This document shows positions 35,153-43,529 of a stretch of DNA of 64,000 bases, piece after piece (the first letter of the stretch is position 1; each line of letters starts with the position of its first letter). The notes below the pieces were generated by a model. The model was not told the origin of the DNA. It did no database searches and saw only the letters and a list, made by a program, of their open reading frames with translations. The position numbers and the translations under genes were made by a program. The stretch is from Halobellus clavatus (GTDB lineage: Archaea > Halobacteriota > Halobacteria > Halobacteriales > Haloferacaceae), in NCBI RefSeq assembly GCF_900107195.1, contig NZ_FNPB01000008.1:1-64000 (forward strand), read 5' to 3'.

Positions 35153-35820
35153 GCGGGGCGACAGGCGACGGACTCCCGATCGTCGAACCGCCGTTCGACG
35201 CCACCGGTCGGGAACGTAGCGACTCTGATACCGGAACCACTCGGGTGGCCGGCGTCGTCCTCGCCGCCGGAACGAGCAGCCGCTTCGGGACGGCGAACAA
35301 ACTGCTCGCGGCCGCGGACGACAGCGACGAGCCGATCGTCCGTCGGGCGACTCGAACGCTCACCGCGACGCGGCTCGATCCCGTGGTGGTCGTCCTGGGT
35401 CACGAGGCCGACCGCGTCGCCACGGCGGTCGACGGCCTGGACGTCGAGTTGGTCCGGAACGAGGCGTACGCCGACGGACAGGCCACCTCGGTCCGCGCCG
35501 GGGTTCAGGCCGTCCGCGACCAATCCGACGTGGACGCAGTGCTGATTGCGCTGGGCGATATGCCCTTCGTCGCCCGAGAGACGATCGAGGCGCTCCTCAC
35601 AGCGTACGAAGCGGACGTCGGCGCAGCGCTCGCGGCCGCTCACGACGGCGACCGCGGCAATCCGGTGCTGTTCGATCGCCGGTACTTCGATGCGCTCTGT
35701 GACGTCGAGGGCGATGTCGGCGGCAGACGGCTCCTCTTCGAGGGCGACCGCAGTGCGTGCGTCGCTGTCGACGATCCGGGCGTGCGCCGCGACGTGGACG
35801 AACCGGACGACCTCGACTGA
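35149..35820 (+). CDS. MobA/MocA-like molybdenum cofactor nucleotidyltransferase
   Basis: A 223-residue nucleotidyltransferase-fold protein. GVVLAAGTSSRFGTANKLLAA is the nucleotide-binding loop with signature Arg and Lys, and VLIALGDMPFVARETIEAL contains the metal-binding Asp. The pattern GNPVLFDRRYF is typical of the CTP-using MocA branch, which suits CODH because CODH uses the cytidine dinucleotide form of the cofactor. Assignment to CTP rather than GTP is an inference from context and motif feel. It overlaps moeA by ATGA; a short hairpin follows the stop codon. Confidence 0.83.
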   Translation: MSGATGDGLPIVEPPFDATGRERSDSDTGTTRVAGVVLAAGTSSRFGTANKLLAAADDSDEPIVRRATRTLTATRLDPVVVVLGHEADRVATAVDGLDVELVRNEAYADGQATSVRAGVQAVRDQSDVDAVLIALGDMPFVARETIEALLTAYEADVGAALAAAHDGDRGNPVLFDRRYFDALCDVEGDVGGRRLLFEGDRSACVAVDDPGVRRDVDEPDDLD

Positions 35821-35836
35821 GTCTCGCACGCGAGAC
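35821..35836 (+). terminator. hairpin immediately after the MocA-like stop
   Basis: gtctcgcacgcgagac forms a 6-bp perfect stem with a 4-base loop directly after the stop codon. It has no following T-run, so termination activity is uncertain; it may simply be an inverted repeat at the junction with the broken formamidase fragment. Confidence 0.35.
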
Positions 35837-36043
35837 ACCGACGCGGACGTCTTCGACCTCGACTTTCAGGATGTCGCCGGATTCGGGCCCCTCGAGGGTG
35901 ACCGGACCGGTCGCGTCGTTCACCTCTCCGGGAACCGAGTCGGCCAAGTCGTCGTCGGATTGGATCGCCTTGTTCAGGCTATCGACAGTTTCGAACGGCA
36001 GGGGTTCCCCGTCTCTGTGCAATATCAGTGCCTGACTCGCCAA
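35837..36043 (-). pseudogene. fragment of an acetamidase/formamidase gene
   Basis: The minus strand encodes LPFETVDSLNKAIQSDDDL, then ATGPVTLEGPESGDILKVEV ahead of EDVRVG. This matches by eye the N-terminal part of the acetamidase/formamidase (FmdA) family: the FET-x-D block and the ATGPVxVEGAEPGD block. No ATG precedes it in frame (only TTG at 36043), and similarity stops where the frame enters the antisense of the MocA-like gene. About 70 residues remain of a protein of about 300-400. I read it as a relic truncated at both ends. The match is from memory and needs a search. Confidence 0.45.
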
Positions 36044-36250
36044 TTGCTGGCCTGAGATCCAGTCGCAAAATCTCTCGGAGCTGACTTCCGGAGAGTGCCC
36101 GGTCAGAAGCGGGAATGGGGTGGAGGAGTCGGCCGGCCAAGAGAGGTGATTGGCAAGAAGAGCCGGTTACTCAGAGAAGTCGTCGCTCAGCAGCGTCGGC
36201 TAGGGTTCCGTCGCGGCACAGCCGATACCGGCCGTCTCGCCGCCCGGATC

Positions 36251-36409
36251 TCACTCCTCGTCGCCGTCGCACTTTTTGACGATGATCCGTCCGTCTTCGA
36301 CCTGCCACTCGACGCGGTCCCCGGCGCCAACGTCGAGGAAGTTTCGCACGGGTTTCGGGACGGTCGTCAGATTCTTACTCGAGATTTTCGTGTCCGTGAG
36401 CGTTCCCAT
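36251..36409 (-). CDS. AbrB/SpoVT-type DNA-binding protein, 52 residues
   Basis: A short gene from ATG 36409 to TGA 36251. It opens MGTLTDTKISSKNLTTVPKP and ends VEWQVEDGRIIVKK plus an acidic tail: one swapped-hairpin AbrB domain, with the SSKNLTTVPKPVR strand-turn corresponding to the bacterial consensus KGQVTIPKEVR. Such proteins are antitoxins or small transcription regulators. A TATA-like stretch (atttacatagttta, 36430-36443) lies 25 bp upstream on the minus strand. It is followed by about 200 bp lacking a toxin gene, so an antitoxin role is unsupported locally. Confidence 0.82.
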   Translation of the reverse strand: MGTLTDTKISSKNLTTVPKPVRNFLDVGAGDRVEWQVEDGRIIVKKCDGDEE

Positions 36410-36476
36410 ACGGGCCGTATGGCCGTAGTATTTACATAGTTTACGCTATGCTCAGTCGCGAGGAGCAGGAGACCGA

Positions 36477-36821
36477 TCACACCGACGACTTCCACCGGTG
36501 CGCACCGCCATTCGAGGCGTTCGTGAAGTCGAGCTCGAAGCGGTCCGAGTGCAGTAACACGGGACCGGGGAGGTACGTGCCGTCATCGATCGGTCGCAGG
36601 AGATCGCGCTCGGCCATCGTCGAGAGGACGTCACACACCGTCCGTTCCCGACCGGGAATGAGGTTCGCCTCCTCGATGACGGCCTCGGCGTCGACTCGCC
36701 CTTCGAGCATCGCGAGTCGGATGGCCGCCACCCACGTCGGCTCCCGCTTCAGTTCCCGGCACATCGTGTCCAGTTTCGGTACTGCAGGGACCACAATAGA
36801 GTTTGCGGATGGGTCACCCAT
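36477..36821 (-). CDS. small haloarchaeal protein with a winged-helix-like region
   Basis: A 114-residue protein starting MGDPSANSIVVPAVPKLDTM. The middle (TWVAAIRLAMLEGRVDAEAV then RTVCDVLSTMAERDLLRPI) has the helix-helix-helix pattern of a small winged-helix domain, and the wing could be DDGTYLPGPVLL. It is encoded just upstream of the AbrB gene on the same strand, 67 bp away, so the two may be co-regulated. I do not recognise a named family. No catalytic residues typical of toxins are visible. Confidence 0.7.
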   Translation of the reverse strand: MGDPSANSIVVPAVPKLDTMCRELKREPTWVAAIRLAMLEGRVDAEAVIEEANLIPGRERTVCDVLSTMAERDLLRPIDDGTYLPGPVLLHSDRFELDFTNASNGGAHRWKSSV

Positions 36822-36876
36822 TCGTGGGATTCTTCCCGAAACGTTATCGAACCGGTCGCGCCTACTTCCGTTCGTG

Positions 36877-37098
36877 ATGATGCGACAACGCAGCCTGGTC
36901 GCCGCCGCGGTCGTCGCCTCACTCGCCGTCGCGCTTCTGTGGGGGGCGGTCCGCGCCGTCGGCGGCGACAGTCGAGTCAGCACCATACTCGCTGACCTGA
37001 CCGGGGTCGGTCCCCTCGGTGCTCCCGCGTTCGTCCTGATGTTGCTCCCGACGGGGCTCGCGGTTGGGTTCGCGCTGCTCGTGTGGCTTCGCTGGTGA
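36877..37098 (+). CDS. small two-helix membrane protein
   Basis: A 73-residue hydrophobic protein from the ATG pair at 36877/36880. Two predicted transmembrane segments (about residues 6-26 and 47-70) flank a short polar loop, and the last residues are VWLRW. Family unknown. A TATA-like cgttatcg at 36842-36849 lies about 30 bp upstream. It diverges from the winged-helix gene. Confidence 0.65.
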   Translation: MMRQRSLVAAAVVASLAVALLWGAVRAVGGDSRVSTILADLTGVGPLGAPAFVLMLLPTGLAVGFALLVWLRW

Positions 37099-37248
37099 CT
37101 CATCTCGGCGGGCGTCGATACCCTGGTCCCCCCGTCTCTCGGCGTCACTGCTTCCCGTCTGCGCGCTGGTCGCGTACCGACCCCGTCTGAGCTTCACGTC
37201 TGATACTCGGGCCACAAGTACTACTTGTCGTGGGATCCGCCGGAGCAT

Positions 37249-38457
37249 ATGGACAGGTTCCCTGAACGCGTCGTCGAACCCGGTCCATCGAGCAACGGTG
37301 AGGCCGGGCATCCGGGGGACTCAGGTCACATTCAGTTGTACGATATCGTCCTGGATACGTCGACGAGTCTGATGAGCGCCGAGCCGGACGAGTTCGACAC
37401 GAAGCTTCGCTGGGTCCTCGAGAGCGTCGGGACCCACATCGGCGCCGATCGAGGGTCCGTCTTCCAGTCGATGGCTGAGGGCCACGAGCGCGTCGCGTCG
37501 TGGTCCACCGACGGGGTCGATCCGGTGACCCGCCGCCGCGCGGAGTTGGACTCGCTGGAGTGGTTACAGGAGCGACTCGAACAGTTCGACAACGTGCCGA
37601 TCGGCCGGCTGGAGGACGTGCCGCCGAGAGCGGCGCTCAGAACGCGATTCCGTGAAGATGATATCAGCGCCGCGGTGTTTCTGCCGATCGTCGACAACTG
37701 GTCCTTCGGGGGGTTCGTCGTCTTCGACGTACTCGATTCGCCCCGGGAGTGGTCGGACACGGAGGTCGAACTGCTCCGGACCGTCGCGGATATGATCGGC
37801 CACTCCCTGGCGCGGGTCCGACGAGAGACGAAACTCGAAGCGCAAAACGAGCGACTCGAGACGTTCGCGAGCGTGATCTCCCACGACCTCCGCAACCCGC
37901 TGAACGTCGTGACCGGATCGCTCCACATCGCACAGCAGAATCAAAACTCCGAGCACCTCGATCGGGCGGTCCGCGCGGCGAACCGGATGGACGACCTCGT
38001 CGATCAGGTGTTGAAGCTCGCCCGTCGGGGCCGGGACGTCAGCGACCCCCAGCGCCTCGATCTCGACGCGGTGTTTCGGCGCGCGTGGGAGACCGTCGAG
38101 ACGCGCGCCACCACGTTCGAGCCGAAGCCGATCGGGCACACTGACGGTGATCCCGAACGGCTTCGGGAGGCCTTCGAGAACCTCTTTCGGAACGCGATCG
38201 AACACGGCGGCGAGTCGGTGACGGTCCGAGTGGGACCGATCGACGGCGGCTTCTACGTCGAAGACGACGGCCCCGGGATCCCCGAATCCGAACGCGAAAC
38301 GGTCTTCGACCGGGGATACACCACGGACGGCGGGACCGGACTCGGGCTCGCGATCGTCCAGAGCATTTTCGAGGCGCACGGCTGGTCGATCGGTGTCTGC
38401 GAGGGCAGCGATGGCGGGGCCCGATTCGAGGTCACCGGCGTCCGACTCGTGGAGTGA
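37249..38457 (+). CDS. GAF-domain sensor histidine kinase, soluble
   Basis: A 402-residue kinase without membrane segments. Residues about 35-190 form a GAF-like sensor domain. The HisKA box SHDLRNPLNVVTGS has phospho-acceptor His212. The HATPase domain carries the N box FENLFRNAIEHGG, G1 DDGPGIPESE and G2 GGTGLGLAIVQSI. The closest haloarchaeal pattern is bacterio-opsin-activator/HTR-like multi-sensor kinases, here with a single sensor. No response regulator is adjacent, so it is an orphan. The ATG at 37249 gives MDRFPERVVEP; eight codons upstream are also open. Confidence 0.9.
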   Translation: MDRFPERVVEPGPSSNGEAGHPGDSGHIQLYDIVLDTSTSLMSAEPDEFDTKLRWVLESVGTHIGADRGSVFQSMAEGHERVASWSTDGVDPVTRRRAELDSLEWLQERLEQFDNVPIGRLEDVPPRAALRTRFREDDISAAVFLPIVDNWSFGGFVVFDVLDSPREWSDTEVELLRTVADMIGHSLARVRRETKLEAQNERLETFASVISHDLRNPLNVVTGSLHIAQQNQNSEHLDRAVRAANRMDDLVDQVLKLARRGRDVSDPQRLDLDAVFRRAWETVETRATTFEPKPIGHTDGDPERLREAFENLFRNAIEHGGESVTVRVGPIDGGFYVEDDGPGIPESERETVFDRGYTTDGGTGLGLAIVQSIFEAHGWSIGVCEGSDGGARFEVTGVRLVE

Positions 38458-38557
38458 CTGCCGGCGGGGGCTCACCCACCGCTGCAGTCGATCAATTTCC
38501 CGGCTGTCAGTAGTGGAAACAATTATGACGCGATGGACGGAAGGTGACTCCAGACGT

Positions 38558-39346
38558 ATGACACGGCGTTTCTCCCGTCTGTTACCCATCATCGGCGTGG
38601 TGATTCTCTTGGCGTTCAGTTCCATGGCGGCTTCCGCCGCCGTCACGACCAGCAACGACACAGCCTACAACGGTACGCAAACGGACGCCGATCAGGCGAT
38701 CGAGGTGACGTACACGGTCTCACCTGAAGGGAGCACGATCAACAATATGACCGTCGCGTTCACCGGTACTAACCGGGCGCTGCTCGAACCCAACTCGTTC
38801 AGCTTCGCGGTCCGTCCGGGAGGGGCGGACATCAACGTTGAGTCCCGGCCAGGAAACGCGTTCTTCATCGAGGAGATCGAACCGGACGAGGAGGTGACGT
38901 TCGTCTTCCAGACGTATCCCAAGACGATCAAGCAAGAACAGATCGACGCGGCGAACGTTCGGATGGAGTACATCCAGAACGGCCAGGAACTCACCGACTC
39001 CGAGACCGTCTCAGCAGACATGAGATCTTCGCCGTGGTTCGAACTCCAGCAGGCGAACGAGGAGGTCGATCAACTGCAGTCGCAACTCGGTGACGTCTCT
39101 CTCGCCGGGCAGTTCACCAATGCGGCCTTCCTCGGTGGCCTCGCCATCGGCATCGTCGGGCTCGCCTTCGGCGCGTACTCGTGGCGGCGACGCAGCAGCA
39201 GTGCGAGCGATCTGAAGCGAGAACACGCTAACCACCTCGAACGACTCGCGGGAGGAATGGAGAGCAGAGACGACACGAAGACGCTCAACAACGCGGCCGA
39301 ACAAATCCGTGAGGAGATCGACTCTGACGACGGGGACGATTGGTGA
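38558..39346 (+). CDS. membrane-anchored protein with extracellular domain and coiled-coil tail
   Basis: A 262-residue protein. An N-terminal Sec-type signal peptide (RFSRLLPIIGVVILLAFSSM) is followed by a secreted Thr/Asn-rich beta-type domain to about residue 160. A short coiled coil comes next (ANEEVDQLQSQLGD), then one transmembrane segment (FLGGLAIGIVGLAFGAYSW) with positive-inside RRR, and a charged cytoplasmic tail with heptad-like helices. The ATG at 38558 follows a TATA-like caattatg by about 30 bp. Family unknown. It lies upstream of the tubulin-like gene on the same strand and could be its membrane partner (inference). Confidence 0.75.
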   Translation: MTRRFSRLLPIIGVVILLAFSSMAASAAVTTSNDTAYNGTQTDADQAIEVTYTVSPEGSTINNMTVAFTGTNRALLEPNSFSFAVRPGGADINVESRPGNAFFIEEIEPDEEVTFVFQTYPKTIKQEQIDAANVRMEYIQNGQELTDSETVSADMRSSPWFELQQANEEVDQLQSQLGDVSLAGQFTNAAFLGGLAIGIVGLAFGAYSWRRRSSSASDLKREHANHLERLAGGMESRDDTKTLNNAAEQIREEIDSDDGDDW

Positions 39347-39582
39347 CGCTGTCGAGCAGACGAAGGCCCCCGGGGCCGATACCTGTCTTCGGACGCCGCG
39401 ATACTCCCACGCTCGGTCGGCCACAGGTGATCTGCGAAGACGCGAAGTGACTATCAGTCGATGATTCGTCGCCTCTGAAGCGTCGCCTGACCCCCATTTA
39501 TGTGGCTCAGTCCACACGCTTACTAACCGACGGACGGGAGCGGATTTGTGCTTCCGACGTTTCTTGCGCCCCGTCCCTTAGT

Positions 39583-39591
39583 TATAATATA
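39583..39591 (+). promoter_or_regulatory. TATA box for the tubulin-like gene
   Basis: tataatata, within ttagttataatatacagc, centred about 31 bp before the ATG at 39618. This is one of the strongest TATA boxes in the window, so the gene has its own promoter separate from the upstream membrane-protein gene. Confidence 0.7.
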
Positions 39592-39617
39592 CAGCACAGC
39601 GAGATATCTGACAGAGA

Positions 39618-42092
39618 ATGGTTACGAACCCATCTATCGTTATTGGGATTGGGGAGGCCGGTTGCAAGATGGCTGCTCGGACCTACCGAAGCATCGTCGA
39701 TGAGGTCCCAGCCGACCGTGGCGATCAAGAAGAGGTCCTCGACCGCTTCAAATTCGTCGGGATCGACACGAAGGCCGACGAAGTCGAGGAGTACACTCCA
39801 GACTCCTTCCAGACGATCGCGCTCGAGACACCGACAAAGAACTGGGAGAACGACGTCGAGGAGTACCCGTACCTCCGTGACGATATGCGCCTGGCCGACG
39901 TCGGTGGGGCGACGCGTCAGCGCGCGGTCTCCCGGTACTACATCGACAACCTACAGAACTACACGAGCTTTCGACAACAGTTAGAACGCGTCGTCGAGGA
40001 GTTCGAGGACGACGCTGGGAAGGCATTAGACGATCCGGATCTCGACGGCGCGAACCTCTGGATCATCAACTCCTTCGGGGGCGGAACCGGTAGTGGCGCG
40101 TTCCCCCTGATTGCGGGTGAACTCGACCGGATCACGGCCGACGCCGACGAGAACTACTACCTCTGCGGCCTCGGTTCGCTTCCGCGACTCGACCAGATCG
40201 ACGAACAGTCCCGGCCACCGACCGCGAACGAGAACTTCTACGCGAACGCGTACACGGCGCTCCGCGAACTCGCGGTGCTACTCGACTACGACTTCGACGG
40301 CACGTTCGAGGACGCCGCCGGCGCCGGGTACGCGAATGACGGGCTCAGGATCCCGCTGTATGCCACCCACGGAGAGAATCAGCTTCCGGGCTACGACGAC
40401 ATCGTTCTCGAAAGCCCACCGTTCGACTTCTACGGGCTGATCGGCTTCAACGAGGAAAAGGGCGACAACACCGACTACCGGGAGAACCTCAACCAGGTCG
40501 CAGCGGACACCGTGCGACTTCTCGCAGAGGCCTTCGAGGAGGACTTCCCGAACGGCTACTCCCGGTCGGGGCGCAACGGGAAACCGAAACTCTACTCGGT
40601 CGATAGTCGCGGCGTCGAAGTCCCGGTGACGGCCGTCGAGAACTACGTCCAAGCGCTGGAGAACATCCAGGACATCGACGACCGCATCGAGAACGCGGAA
40701 GACGAACTGGAGCGGTACCAGGAAAACCGCGATTACATCAACCAAGCGCTGGACCTCGAATCGGGAAGCCAGGCGTTCGAGGAGGGCCGCGCCGAGGACG
40801 GCGAGGAACTGTACGTGGACAAGTCGCTCGTCGAGACCGCTCGAGAACACGCCACCAACGAATTCGACCCGCGGGACGGCTACGACGACGCCCTCTTAGA
40901 CGAGAAGTACGAGAAAGCGCTCTCACAGGTCGGCTCGCTGTCGAGCCGGTACGAGTTCTCGGTCGACGACGTCTTCTCGTACTTCTACTACCGCGAACTG
41001 GTCACCCGTCTCCAGTCGCTCAAGCAGGGCCACCGGTTCACCCGGCTCGTCCAAGACGCTGTCGAAGACTACGCGGATAAGTTCTCCCGATACCTCGATA
41101 GCGACCAGACGCAGTTGCTCACCGACTCCAGCGCGGATCCGCTCGCGAAGTGGACCGGCGGCCTCGAGGAGTGGTTCGACGAGGCGATCGACGATCAGGA
41201 GCGAAAACTCGAATCTACGAGCCGGATCAAGTTCCGGCTCCGCGGGGAGATCGAAGACCGAATCGACACCCTCGAACAGCGGCAGAACGAACTCACTGAC
41301 GAGTACGCGGAGTTCAAGCACATCGAGGACGCACAGAGCACCGCCCGCGGCCGTCGCGAGGACGCCCGGACCGGGTTGGCGGACATCCGTGACGACATCA
41401 ACGACAAAATCCGTCAGGCGGAGTCCGACCTCGAACAACTCCGCGAGGAACGCGGCCGCCGCGAGAACGTCCAGCGCTCTCGGCGGGAGACGCTGGAGTC
41501 GTACAAGCGCGAACGGTACGTGAGTATCCCGTTCCAGAACTTCGAGAACGCCAGCGTCGAGTTTCTCACCGACCTCGAGAGCATCGGTGACCTGCTCGAA
41601 CGGAGCATCGTGAGCCGCCAGCGGGTCGCTCGTGCGCTCGAGTTCACCCTCGAACACCTCGAAGAGCCGTTCCAGGACCTCGAACCGCAGAACGTCCCGA
41701 TCAACCCATACCGGTACCTCGGCGTCCTGACGAACGACTCGAACGTCGATCTGCTTCAGGGCGAACTCGACGACGTCGAGGGGATCGACACCGTTCCCAC
41801 ACTGATGTCGACCAACAGCGAGGAACAGGAGACGGCACTCGTCGACGACGTGTTCCGCATCCGATTCACCGGCGTCCACGCGGACATCGCCTTAGAGAAC
41901 AGCAGCGAGTTCGGCCAGATCCACGAGCACTTCCGCGCCGACGAGGACGTCGGCGAACTGCTCGGATCGACGGCGGAGGACGCCGAACTCGTCGCACGGA
42001 AGTTCGGCTACCCGGAACTGTTCCCCGACGACGACCAGATCAACGACGCGTGGGGATTCTCCTCGGAAGTGACTGAACCGGCCGAAGACTGA
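39618..42092 (+). CDS. tubulin/FtsZ-superfamily protein with coiled-coil insertions (Tubulin_2/FtsZl-like)
   Basis: An 824-residue protein. The N terminus has a tubulin-type GTPase domain: first glycine loop IGIGEAGCKMAARTY and the tubulin signature SFGGGTGSGAFPLIAGELD (GGGTGSG at 154-160). YRENLNQVAADTVRLLAEAF may be the T7/synergy-loop region. The middle and C-terminal parts are long and charged, with coiled-coil character around 360-420 and 545-660, then a globular end. FtsZ and CetZ are about 360-400 residues, so this is another branch. Non-canonical tubulin families in bacteria and archaea have been predicted to remodel membranes. Biochemical role unknown. Confidence 0.82.
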   Translation: MVTNPSIVIGIGEAGCKMAARTYRSIVDEVPADRGDQEEVLDRFKFVGIDTKADEVEEYTPDSFQTIALETPTKNWENDVEEYPYLRDDMRLADVGGATRQRAVSRYYIDNLQNYTSFRQQLERVVEEFEDDAGKALDDPDLDGANLWIINSFGGGTGSGAFPLIAGELDRITADADENYYLCGLGSLPRLDQIDEQSRPPTANENFYANAYTALRELAVLLDYDFDGTFEDAAGAGYANDGLRIPLYATHGENQLPGYDDIVLESPPFDFYGLIGFNEEKGDNTDYRENLNQVAADTVRLLAEAFEEDFPNGYSRSGRNGKPKLYSVDSRGVEVPVTAVENYVQALENIQDIDDRIENAEDELERYQENRDYINQALDLESGSQAFEEGRAEDGEELYVDKSLVETAREHATNEFDPRDGYDDALLDEKYEKALSQVGSLSSRYEFSVDDVFSYFYYRELVTRLQSLKQGHRFTRLVQDAVEDYADKFSRYLDSDQTQLLTDSSADPLAKWTGGLEEWFDEAIDDQERKLESTSRIKFRLRGEIEDRIDTLEQRQNELTDEYAEFKHIEDAQSTARGRREDARTGLADIRDDINDKIRQAESDLEQLREERGRRENVQRSRRETLESYKRERYVSIPFQNFENASVEFLTDLESIGDLLERSIVSRQRVARALEFTLEHLEEPFQDLEPQNVPINPYRYLGVLTNDSNVDLLQGELDDVEGIDTVPTLMSTNSEEQETALVDDVFRIRFTGVHADIALENSSEFGQIHEHFRADEDVGELLGSTAEDAELVARKFGYPELFPDDDQINDAWGFSSEVTEPAED

Positions 42093-42162
42093 GCTGCACC
42101 GTCGGTGCCAGCGCGGTCGACCCGGCGGCCCTCGGCAGGCCTCGGTGGCGACAGTTCGCGAC

Positions 42163-43485
42163 TCACTCCGCGTTTCCGAGATCCGTTACCTCGTCGCGAT
42201 TCGGGAGATACGCGTAGATCACACCCGCGATCGCTGTCAGCACCGCGAGCAGGACGAACGCGGCCGTGTACAGATCATGGTCGGCCATCGCCCCGACGGC
42301 GGTCGAGCCGAACGCGCCGACGACGAAGAGCGAGGTCCGAATGGCTCCCCACGCAGTCCCGCGGACGTCGGCGGGGAGGAGGGCGACGATGTACGCGTTG
42401 GCGACGGGGCCGACCACGAGTCGCATCCCAAGCAGGAGGACGATTACGACGAGCGGCACGATTCCCTCCGCGAACGGCAGCGCGAGCAGGGGCCCGATGC
42501 CGACGAACGCGACGATCGAGAGGACTGTTCCGTACCCGTATCGGTCCGCCAGTGCGCCCCCGGTCGACTGAAACACCGCCGCGCTCAGAAACAGGAGGCC
42601 GAAGAGCGTCCCTGCCGTCGCCTCCGAGAGCGCTTTCGCGGTCACGAGATACGTCGTGAGGAAAGCGGTCAGCCCCTGAAACGCGAACAGCATCAGCGTC
42701 GTCCCGATCATCGCGAGGACGACCTTCCGCGAGCTGACGCCGCGGCGGACGTCGCCGGCGGCGGCGCGGAGTCGTGCTGTGAGCGGCCGGTCCTGCGGTT
42801 CAGTCTCCGCCTCCGCGGCCGCCTCGTCGCCGTCGGTCCGACGGGCTGCATCGACCGTTGATTGCGCCGGTACGAACGCACCGAGCGCGACCGCCGCGAG
42901 GAGGAAGCCGGGTGCGGTGAGTCCCAGCGCGCCGCGCCACCCCACCACCCCGGTCGCGTAGGTCGCGAGCGGGGGTACGAGCGCCGCGCCGATGCTCCCC
43001 GCCGCGAGGACGATCCCGAAGGCGGCACCGTCGCTGTCGGTGTAGGTCCGCGTGAGTACGGTCCCGCGGGGCGGTCCGTAGAGTCCCGAGGCGAATCCGA
43101 ACGCGGCGGTCGCGAGGACGAACAGCGCGAACGTCGGCGCGACGGCGTAGGCGACCATCGTGAGTGCGCCCGTCCCGGCGCTCCCGACGAGCAGCGTCCG
43201 CTCGCCGACCCGATCGACCAGGACGCCGGCGGGGAACTGCATCGCGGCGTAGGTGACCCACAGCAGCGTGATCGCCGCACCAGCGACGGTCTCCGAAACG
43301 GGGAAATCGGCTCTGATGGCCGGTAACAACGCGGGGATCGTGAATCGTAAGCCGAGCGCGAAGAACCACCCGCCGGCGATGGCGAGCAGCGTCCAGCCGC
43401 GGCCGTCGCCCCGCAGGGAGGCGACCACGGCCCCCACTCGGTCGGTGAGGGAGCTCGAAGACGGCGACACGCTCTCGTGAAGCAC
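42163..43485 (-). CDS. major facilitator superfamily transporter
   Basis: A 440-residue MFS protein with 12 hydrophobic segments and a central acidic cytoplasmic loop (residues about 205-235). The motif A-like LVDRVGERTLLVGSAG follows helix 2, and GGALADRYGYGTV is its repeat in the second half. The haloarchaeal type resembles nitrate/oxalate or multidrug carriers; specificity cannot be read. It converges on the tubulin-like gene with 70 bp between stops. The start MLHESVSPSSSSL at 43485 gives a short polar N terminus. Confidence 0.9.
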   Translation of the reverse strand: MLHESVSPSSSSLTDRVGAVVASLRGDGRGWTLLAIAGGWFFALGLRFTIPALLPAIRADFPVSETVAGAAITLLWVTYAAMQFPAGVLVDRVGERTLLVGSAGTGALTMVAYAVAPTFALFVLATAAFGFASGLYGPPRGTVLTRTYTDSDGAAFGIVLAAGSIGAALVPPLATYATGVVGWRGALGLTAPGFLLAAVALGAFVPAQSTVDAARRTDGDEAAAEAETEPQDRPLTARLRAAAGDVRRGVSSRKVVLAMIGTTLMLFAFQGLTAFLTTYLVTAKALSEATAGTLFGLLFLSAAVFQSTGGALADRYGYGTVLSIVAFVGIGPLLALPFAEGIVPLVVIVLLLGMRLVVGPVANAYIVALLPADVRGTAWGAIRTSLFVVGAFGSTAVGAMADHDLYTAAFVLLAVLTAIAGVIYAYLPNRDEVTDLGNAE

Positions 43486-43529
43486 CCATCCGATAAAGAC
43501 CCTGACGGAACCGGTGGCGTCCGCCCCGA

